DNA of 36,316 bases, taken from NCBI GenBank assembly GCA_947500755.1, contig CANMTO010000026.1, forward strand, positions 1-36,316, in the 5' to 3' direction. Position 1 is the first letter of the stretch; the number at the start of each line of letters is the position of its first letter. The stretch comes from Flavobacteriales bacterium (GTDB lineage: Bacteria; Bacteroidota; Bacteroidia; Flavobacteriales_D; Crocinitomicaceae). A model generated the notes under the pieces. That model saw only the letters and a program-made list of their open reading frames with translations, had not been told where the DNA came from and made no database searches. This document shows, piece after piece, positions 1-10,818 of the stretch. Both the position numbers and the translations under genes were made by a program.

Positions 1-3000
1 AGTTATTCAGGCACGGGTGTGTTTACGGTATCTGCGGGCCCATACAGCTTCACGGTAACGGATGCTAACGGATGTACTAGCACGGTGAGCGGAACGGTAG
101 TACAACCAAGTTTATTATCAGTGAGTGCTACGCCGCAACAGATTACGTGTTTTGGATTAAACAATGGAAGCATTGCGCCTGTAGTAACGGGAGGAACACC
201 GGTTTATGCCTTCGCATGGTCTGGAACTGATTTTTCCGGCAATCCAATATCTTTTGGCGATAGTACTTTACAAAATCAGTTCGGTTTAAGCCCGGGTTCT
301 TATACTGTGCAAGTAACAGACTTAAACGGTTGTGTTTTGAGTTCGACAACTTGGACGATCACTAATCCATTAACCTCACCAAGCATACAGAATGTTATTG
401 TTCAAAATGTAAATTGTTTCGGAAACAATACGGGTTTTATTAGTTTCCTTGCTACGGGAGGTACTCCGGATTATGATGTGGAACTTGATGGCATTTTACA
501 AGGAAATATTCCCACCTCTGGAGGGACCTTAACCATCTCATCACTCACTGCGGGAACCTATATTCTAGAAATTATTGACAATAATGGGTGTGTTGATACA
601 GAACCAATAACGATTTCTCAACCGAATTCTGCCGTTGTAGCAGTAGTTGATAGTGTTAACAACGTTTCGTGTAATGGTTTTAGTGATGGGGATATATTTG
701 CTGCTATTGCTGGAGGCACAGCGCCGTATTCATACATGTGGTCCGTTGTTAATGGAGTTGGAGGGCCAATCCCCGCGGGGGAAATGGCTTCTGAAGATCC
801 GCAAGGATTACCTGATGGGAATTATCAATTGTTAGTAACGGACGCCCTTGGTTGTACCACCACAGTAATAACCCAAGTTACTGAACCAACACCAATCAAT
901 ATCGTTTGGACAGATTCAGGACCTTTGTGTGATGGAAATAGCCTTGGGTTTATCAACTTACAACTTTCTGGTGGAACGGCAAATGTAAATTCACCGCTTT
1001 ACAATACCGCATGGACATGGGCACCGCTTCAAAATCCAGGAATCAATTGTTCTGCAACGAATATTCCCAACAATACGTTTAGTCCCTCTTCGCTTACCTG
1101 TGGAATTTATACGGTGACGGTAACGGATGCGAATGGTTGTACGGCACAGTATACGGATAGCATAATCATTACTCCGACCCCATTCCAAGCGAATTTCACA
1201 TCAACGAACATTCAATGTTTTGGCCAAACCAATGGCTCTATTACGGTAACCCCAACTACAGGAACCGCTCCGTTTGATGTGGTAATTACCCCGGGCGTTG
1301 GTCCAGTAATCAATCCGCCAGGGGCTGAAATATTTGCAGTTAATAATAGTTACTCTGCGAACACCCTTGCTCCGGGAACCTATCTCGTGACGATAACAGA
1401 CAATAATGGGTGTCAAGATGATGCTACAATTACCATCACTGCGCCACAATCTCCTATTGTTGCCTCGATTTTATCTCCGGTAGATGTATCTTGTTTTGGT
1501 GATAATGACGGTTCATTTATCGTTGGAATTAATGGAGGTACTGCTCCGTACACGATTAATGTAGATCCAGTAGGGGCTGCACCTCCGTTTAGCACGAATC
1601 TTAACCAAGTTTCCAATTTATCAGCGAATTCCTATTCCGTTACGGTATTAGATGTGAATCAATGTGCTTCTGCAGCGGTAACGGCAATTATTAATCAGCC
1701 GGCAGTTTTACAGGCAACCATAACGGGATCAACAATAAATTGCTTTGGGGAGTGTAATGGCGGAATTGCTGCGGGTGTTTCTGGAGGAACCTTACCTTAT
1801 ACATACCAATGGACGAGTGGTGTTAATACTTGGAATACGCCAAACATCAGTGGCTTGTGTGCTGGGTCTTATCAATTTAATTTAATAGACATAAACGGTT
1901 GTGTACTAAATGATTCTTATACGATAACCGAACCACCTTCTAGCTTAGTTGTTAATATTTTGGACACGGTAGATGTTTCATGTTATGGGGCCAATGACGG
2001 TGAAATTATTATTGCCATCAATGGCGGTACAGCGAATTACACAGTTACCCTTGGTGGGGCAAGCCAAACCATCGACCCGAACCTAGACAATACGGCAACC
2101 TTCTCGAATCTTAGTCCTGGGGTTTACGTGCTAACCGTTACAGACGCCTTGGGATGTGTTGAAACGATAAATTTCGATGTGGATACCCCTCCGGCACTTA
2201 CCCTAAACGTAGTTCCTACCAATATTCTGTGTGCGGGTCAAAATACAGGAGAATTATTAATTACCGCCAATGGAGGAGAACCAAGCCTATCTTATGTAAT
2301 TACAGGGCCTACCCCTTCCAATGGAATTATAATTGGAGGGGTGCCGCTTCAAATCGGAGGGGCTATCAACCCACCATCTTTAGCGCCCGGTGTATATACC
2401 GTAGTTGTAACGGATGTAAATGGATGTACCTCCACCGTGAGCTCCACCATTTCCGTACCAAGTCCTCTCCAAATAACTGAATCGATTACGAATGTATTAT
2501 GCCAGGGCTTGTCAACGGGTCAAATTACTGCAACGGTTTCTGGAGGTGCAGGCGGATATATCTATTCATGGGTAGCCAGTAATGGAGGAGTATTAAGCTC
2601 AGGTGCTTCGTCAACAAGTCAAATTAATATTCCTGATGGCACCTATCAGCTTACAGTAACCGATGCCAACAATTGTTCGCTTCAAGAAATATATGTAGTT
2701 ACGGAGCCTCAATTACCACTGAATGCTGTTGTTTCAAGCTTCACGAATGTTACATGCGGTAATTTAAGCAATGGACAAATCACCATAGCTATTACCGGTG
2801 GAACACCGAATTATAACATCAATGGAATTGGCGCAACGGTTGTTGTTAATCCAGGAATTGGCAACACACATCAATTTTCTAGTTTATCAGGTGGAAACTA
2901 TGTGTTAACCGTTACAGACGCAAACGGATGTGCTGTGAATGTAAATCAGACGATTACTCAACCCACACCGCTTACGCTAGGAATTTCATCCACTAATGTA

Positions 3001-6000
3001 CTTTGTTTCGGAGCCTCTACAGGTTCTCTAGCGTTTACCACATCCGGAGGCACAGCCCCAATTAACTACAACATTGTTGGACCGCCAAATTCCAGCGGTA
3101 CGATTCCAACGTCTTCATTAACCACAACCCAAGTAGGAACCCCTGTCGCGGGGATACTTCCTGCGGGCAACTATACGGTGAATATAATCGATGCGAATGG
3201 ATGTACGAATGCCATCAGCACGACCATTACGCAACCGAATCCAATCGTGGTAACGCCTACGATTACAAATATCCTTTGCTTTGGGCAAGGTGCAGGAGCA
3301 ATATCCACCACCACAACAGGTGGAGTAGCACCTTATTCTTACAGTTGGAGCAGTGGTCAATTGACACCCAATATTTCCAACGTTCCAGCAGGCTCCTATA
3401 CCTTAACCGTTAGCGATGTCAACGGGTGTACCAATATTCAAAGCGTTACCATTACCGAACCGGCATTAGCCCTTTCGATTGGCTTAACACCCCCAGTGAA
3501 TATTTCGTGTAATGGCGCAAATGATGGATCCGTTCAAGTAACGGCTTCTGGTGGTACCGCCGGGTATCAGGTAACCTATCAACGTAACACACCTCCTGGA
3601 CCATTAGTGAGTCCTGTAGGGGTAGAAATTCCACTTTCAGGAGGGTCTTACCCCGTTAATAATTTGTCTGCAGGAAATTATACATTGACCGTGGTAGATG
3701 CAAATGGATGCTCGTTACAAGACACCTTTACGATTATTGAACCTCCTGCTTTTGGAGCAACCGTTAGCGCGAACACGATTTTATGTAATCCGGGCAATAC
3801 GGGGGTGTTAACCATCAATACGCCTCCTGGGTCCTATCCCGTGACTTATGTAATTAATGGTCCTGGAGGGCCATATTCTGGAAACATTAACACGTCTCCT
3901 TTTCCGCTCAATGGATTGCCTGGAGGAACCTATAATATTAGTTTGACCTACAATAACGGGTTGTGTTCACAAGAATTAAGCGCAACGATTGCTCAGCCAT
4001 TAAACCCCATTGCCGTCGCTAATTCCGTAACAGATGTGCTTTGCGCCGGGGTAAATTCTGGAAGTATATGTTTAACCGTAACCGGTGGAACCGGACCGTA
4101 TGCTTACGCGTGGTCGATTCCAGGAAATACCAGCTGTCAAAACAACCTCGCACCCGGAACGTATAGCGTGACGGTAACCGATGCGAATAATTGCTCGGTT
4201 CCAAACACCTACACCATTTCTGGCCCAGTTTCACCACTCGTAGCGGATTCAAGCTTTACCAATGTGTTGTGTTTAGGGCAAAATAATGGAACCATTACCA
4301 TCACCACCAATGGAGGAAGCCCAATTTATACGCTAACTTCTGCGACACTCACACCAGCCTCTACCACGATTAATTTAACGGGGGGATCCTATCAGTACAC
4401 GAATGTTGCCGCGGGAACTCATGTGGTATTGATTACCGACAATAACGGCTGCACAGATTCAGAAACGATTACCATTACGCAACCGCAAAACCCGTTAACC
4501 GCCAACAATATCAATGTATCCGATGTGCAATGTTACGGCGACATGAATGGAAGTATTGCGTTTAATGTTACTGGTGGTACCGCGCCATATACCGTGTCTT
4601 GGTCTGCTATTGGTTTACCGGCAATATGTGCAGTTCCGGCAAGTACCGTAAGCAATTCAGGTGTAATTAATGAGACGGGGCTTTGTCAAGGAACCTATAC
4701 CGTTACTATAACTGATCTTAATAATTGCATCGATTCTTTTGCACAGTCGATTGTAGCTCCTAGCACCCCACTAACCGCAAGTGCGACACAAACCAACATT
4801 TTGTGTCACGGGCAATGTACCGGGATTGCTACAACTGTTCCTTCAGGGGGCACGGCTCCGTATCAACACGCATGGAGCAACGGACAAACCACACCATCCA
4901 TTAGTAGTTTATGCATCGGAGATTATTATGATACCATAACGGATGCGAATGGATGCGAAATCATAGTACAATTTAGTATAACGGCTCCGGCACAACCAAT
5001 GGTAGTTACCATTACCGACATTGATGTAGACTGCTTTGATTACGCTACTGGTTCAATTACCGTTTCTGCCACCGGAGGCACACCGGGATACAATGTTTCT
5101 TGGACACCTGGTCCTCCATTCCCGGTTGCGGGACTTGAATTAGCTAATTCAGGAGATTTGTATATCATTCCTGGATTATTAGCCGGAACGTATTCCATTA
5201 CGGTAGCGGATTTAAATAACTGCCCATTCACACAGAATGTGATTATTAGCCAACCCGCTGCGTTGACCTATAATGTGGCATCTACTAATGTAACCTGTAA
5301 CGGAGCGAGTAATGGTTCAATCAACGTAACAGTGAACGGAGGGGTGTTGCCTTACACCTATCTTTGGAACAGTACCGCAGGAGCTCCTTGTAGCATCCCA
5401 ATCAACCAGGCGAATGCAAGTGGACTTTGTCCGGGCATTTATGATGTGCTTGTTACCGATGCGAACGGATGTCAAATTAATACAGGAGCAACAATAACGG
5501 AACCAGACCTATTGGTAATAAGTGTCACAAACGACACCGTATATTGTCTGCCAGGTGCTGGCACTGTGCAGGCTGCTATTACTGGGGGTACACCAAATTA
5601 TACCGTTACTTGGCAAAACGTTTCTGGAACCAACATTGGAACAGGACTTTCTCTAGGTACTTTAGCTCCGGGGGTATATAATGCGGTTGTTGTTGATGCG
5701 AATGGTTGTCAAAATTCAGCGCCGTTTAATATTATCGGTCCAGCAGCGCCACTTACTGCAGTAATTTCTCACACCAATGAGACGTGTACCAACAACAACG
5801 ACGGAATCATCACCATAATTCCGAATGGAGGTACCGCACCCTTTGTTATTACTGGATCACCATGGAATGGGTCTCCAAACGTTGCTGTTTCTGGAGGAAA
5901 TGCCGTTTCGAACAACATGGTAGCAGGCCCTTATACCTATACCATTACGGATGCTTACGGATGCCAAACATCAGTTTCTACAACGATTACTCAACCAACT

Positions 6001-9000
6001 AATTTACAAGTAGCCCTTCAGGTTACCAATGTAACATGTCATAATTCCAACAACGGAATCATTCAAATCACCCCTTCGGGATCGGTTCCAAATTATACGG
6101 TAACTTGGATTTCTGGTCCAAACACGGGACCGTGCGCCTTGCCTGTTACCTCAATTATTTCTGGAGCAACAAGCGTTAACAACTTATGTCCAGGAGTGTA
6201 TGTATTCACTGTTACCGATGCCAATGGGTGTGATACCACATTAAGTGCAACCATAACTGAACCTCAGCCTTTGGCATTAATTACCACCGCAAATGATGAT
6301 CCGTGTAATGATGCAAACTGTCAAGGAAGCGCAGGGGTTTCAGTAACAGGAGGAACCGCTCCGTATACCTATTTATGGACAGGAGGGGCAAGCACATCTT
6401 CGGTCGGACAGCTTTGTGTTGGCGTTTATAGTGTAACCGTGACGGATGCGAACGGGTGTACCCAATTAGCGAGTGTTACCATCAACCAACCGGCGCAAGC
6501 CTTAAGTGCACTTGTTACTACCACCAATGAAACATGCAATGGGTTGGGTAATGGAACATTAACGGTATCACCGAGTGGCGGAACCGCTCCATATACGATT
6601 GTTGGTGTTACCACGCCTTGGGGAGGCCCAGCGAACATTAATTTTGCCGGTGGAACAAGCACATGGACAGGGGTTTCTGCCGGTATATACCAAGTAGAAA
6701 TTACTGATGCAAATGGCTGTCAGATTTCGGTAAGTGGAACGGTTACCGAACCAACCCCATTAGCCGTGGCCATAACTTCAGTGGATGTTACGTGTTATGG
6801 CGCTAACAACGGCTCTGTACAGTTGGGAATAACGGGCGCTACGCCGTCTTACACCATTAACTGGATTAATGGTCCAAACAATGGAGCTTGCGTCCTTCCA
6901 TTAAATCAAAATATTTTAGCTGGACCTTCCCCAAATTACACTTCAAGCGCTTTGTGTCCTGGTGTATATGATGTAGTTATTGCCGATGCAAACGGATGTG
7001 ACGACACGCTCTCATTTACCATCAATCAGCCTCCGGCGATTATTCTAACCGTGGATTCCGTGGCGGTATTGTGTCATGGTGACTCCTCGGGCCAAGCGAG
7101 TGTTGTTGCTATTGGAGGAACTCCGGGTTATACGTACAATTGGACAAATTTGAACGGTAATTTTGTAATACCTTTCCCAACGAATGACACAATCGGTAGC
7201 CCTACGCATCCAAACGGAATTCCTACAGGTACCTATGAAGTTACGGTAACAGATGCTAACGGATGTACATCTACGGAAACCGTAAATATAAATCAACCAT
7301 CTACCCCATTATTAGCGCTAATTGATCACACCGATGAGCTTTGTTTCCCTGTACCAAATCAGGCATCCACCGGAACAATCACCATTGGTGCCAATGGCGG
7401 AACAGGACCTTATACCATTGCAGGTGCACCGAATAACTTGGTTTGGACGGGACCAAGTACGATTGTTGCACAAAGTATGCTGCCGCCTAATCCAATTTCA
7501 GGGCAAACCATGACTGGTGTTGCCTCCAATTTGGCAGGTGCTCCATATAGCTTTACAGTAACTGATTATCATGGATGTACCTCCACAGTTTCTGTAACCG
7601 TTGGAAGTCCGGTAGCACTTTCCGTAATCACTACGCCGACCAATATTCTTTGTAATGGAAACAACAACGGAGCCATTAATGTTGCGCCATCAGGAGGCGT
7701 ATCTCCGTACAATATAAATTGGATTGCTGGCCCAACTGGTCCGGGGTGCGTTTTACCAGTAACGCTAACAACAAGCACGAATATTTCTACGCCAAGCACC
7801 TTGTGTCCGGGAACTTATATCATGAACATTGTTGACGCCAATGGTTGTGTCCTTTCGTCTTCAGAAACCATACTTGAACCAGCGAACCCAGTGAATATAA
7901 CCTCTTCGGTAAACGATGTTTTATGTTATAGTGATTCTTCTGGAGAAATTAGTACTCAAGTAAGCGGCGGAACAGGGCCTTATACCTATGCGTGGAGCAC
8001 TATCTCTACTTGGAATAGTCTACCTTACGCAATTCCTTTTCCAACAAATGCCAATGTTGGTAACCCAACACCACCATTTGGATTGCCAGCAGGCACCTAT
8101 ATGGTAACAGTAACCGATGCCAATGGTAACACGGGGGGATGCACAGACTTTGCGGTAATTACGATAACTCAACCGGCTACTCCGGTAGCAGGTGCACTCA
8201 CGCCGTATCCGGTAGATTGTAATTCAAACGCAACAGGAAGCATAGACATTACCGCTTCCGGAGGTGTTGGGCCTTACACGGTAACGGGTGTTGGGCACAA
8301 TTTTACTGGAACAATTTTACTTCCTGGGGGCATAATCACTGAGACTGGACTAATTGCAGGCAATTATTTTTATGACATAACCGATGCGAATGGTTGCACC
8401 ATTACCTTAACCACCATCGTATCTCAACCGGCGCCATTAATCGTTACGCTTAACAATGTAGTGGATGTTTCTTGTGTACCTGGTTCATTTGACGGGGCAA
8501 TTGACTTAACGGTTGTGGGTGGAAATAGCTACTACAGTTATAATTGGACCACGGCTGCTTTGGCACCATTCCCGATTCCATTAACCACACCGGTTGGCGG
8601 TCCTTCGGTGAGTAACCTTTACCCTGGAGTATATACAGTAACCGTTACTGATTTGTTAGGCTGTCAAAGTACACTTCAGGTTACGGTAAACCAATATCCT
8701 GGATTTACGGTAACAGCTACGGTAGGTGATGTTCAATGCCATGGAAATAATTCAGGATCAATTAATTTAACGCTGAATGGCGGAACCCCGAACTTCACCT
8801 TCCAGTGGACGGGTCCAAACGGATATTCTTCATTATTCCAAAATATTAATAATTTATATGTTGGGCAATATAATGTCATTGTTACCGATGGTGCAGGCTG
8901 TATTGTTCCGTTGGTGGCCACCGTTTCTGAACCGAGTTCCGCACTGACGTCAACGTATGTTTCTTCGAATGTTGCGTGTTACGGTGATAACAGTGGTAGC

Positions 9001-10818
9001 ATTTCCATTACAGCTACCGGAGGTACGCCTTTTGCCGGACCGAATCCATATACTTATGATTGGTATTTAAATGGCTTATCATTTTCAACCGCACAATCCT
9101 TAACGAATTTATTCCCCGGTATTTATGTGTGTCACATTACCGATGCCAATGGGTGTTTATTAACGGAGCAAGTGGTAATTACCCAACCAGCAACGGCACT
9201 TACATATTCCGTTAATACTACAGATGTCACCTGCTTTGGGGGTTCCAATGGTGCAATTGATATTAGCGTATCCGGAGGCACCGGGGCGCCATATAGTTTA
9301 TTGTGGAATACAGGTGAGACTACGGAGGATTTAGCTAATTTATCTGCAGGAACCTATACCTTAACCATAACCGATGCGGGACCATGTGTTGTAACTACGG
9401 CACCAATAACAATTATTCAGCCTACTCCAATTGTAATTACACCAAGCATTCTGAATGTGGGTTGTCATGGTGATGCGAGTGGAATGATCACGACTCAAGT
9501 AAGTGGCGGAACGGTAAATATTTCAGCAGGTTACACATACCTTTGGTCAACCGTAAACGGGTCAATCCCAGCGGGTCAATCCACATTGCCTAACATTGGA
9601 AGTACAACGCCTCCATTCGGATTAATCCCTGGAGATTATAGCTTGCTTGTGACTGACGCAAACGGGTGTACCTCATCGTTAGTCGCTACGGTAATTCAGC
9701 CCGTTGCGCCGCTATACATTGCAAGCACCTATACGAATGTGGATTGTTTTGGTGATAGTTCAGGCACCATTAGTGTGTATGCAGAAGGGGGCACCTTACC
9801 GTATAATGTTAGTTGGTCGGGTACGGTGGCAGGTGATCCATTTGGGTTTGAGATTTTAAGTAACCAGGGAACCTATACCATTCCTTCATTACCTGCAGGA
9901 ACGTATAATTTCCAAGTGGTTGACCAAAATGGATGCTCGCTTGCTGGAGGAGCGGTTATCATACAAAACAACTTAATCGATACAGTGAATACGGTTATAG
10001 ATTCCGTTTTCTGCGCCAATTCAAGTGATGGGTTTATTTCGGTTTCTATTAATGGAGGTATTCCAAATGCCCTCGGGGCGCCTTACACGATTGTTTGGGC
10101 GGGCGTTGATGCCTCGGGTAATGCCATTCCTATGTTATTTACCACCATTGCAGGAAACACCACCACTACGTCGAATCTTGTTGCAGGAACGTATACGTTA
10201 ACCGTAACCGATGCAATAAATTGTACACGAACATTTACCTATGTAATGACAGAAATTGTAGTATCATTAAGCAATTTAGTAGATAATGATATCCTATGTA
10301 AAGGTCAATGCACAGGGGAGATCGAATTTATTCCTACGGGAGGTGACGCCACATATACCGTTAGTGTTTTCCCAATTGGTCAACCGGCAGCAAATACGAT
10401 TACCATAACCGAACAAGATTTACAAGGCAGTGCAACAGGTATATTTAGTTTAGGGGGGCTTTGTCCTGGTCAATATTATGTCTTGATCACGGATGCTAAT
10501 AATTGTAGCTCGAATACACCAGCAATAACGATTACCGAGCCAAGTACGGTATTCAGCCCATCGGTGAATGTTATTTCTAATAGTGGCTGTAATGACAATG
10601 CAGGTATCCTCAATGTACAAGTAATGGGCGGAACGCCAGGATATAATGTGGCATGGCATAATATAACAAACCCTAACATAATAAGTCCGGTAGGAACAGA
10701 AATAAATCAAAGCCCTGGAAACTATCTGATTACAGGATTATCCTCGGGATTAATAGAGGTCTTGGTTACAGACAACGTAGGATGCGAAATCATAGATACG
10801 GTTGAGATTGATGACACA
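1..10818 (+). repeat. Array of about 41 SprB-type protein repeats
   Basis: Tandem coding repeats, each about 240-300 bp, are recognisable at protein level but diverged at DNA level. Near-constant landmarks are one Cys near the start (often CFG, CYG, CHG or CNG), GGTxPY in the first third, a Trp in many units, and TDANGC near the end. Almost every unit carries two Cys, and some carry a further pair, as in units with a CxLP plus LCPG pattern. Unit boundaries were placed just after the QP/EP/AP dipeptide. The repeat count is by eye and could be off by one or two. Confidence 0.9.

Noticed and set aside
19..21. GTG as the true start of the giant gene
   Set aside because: The frame is open back to base 1 and the sequence is mid-repeat, so this is an internal codon.
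2229..10710. Many open frames of 60-86 codons in other frames of the giant gene
   Set aside because: They arise because the repeat coding sequence is low in stops in other frames. They have no start context, no family features and repeat-derived composition.
1..10818. Repetitive DNA as a CRISPR array or satellite
   Set aside because: The repeats are coding, 240-300 bp, in one continuous frame and diverged at DNA level; no short identical repeats with unique spacers.
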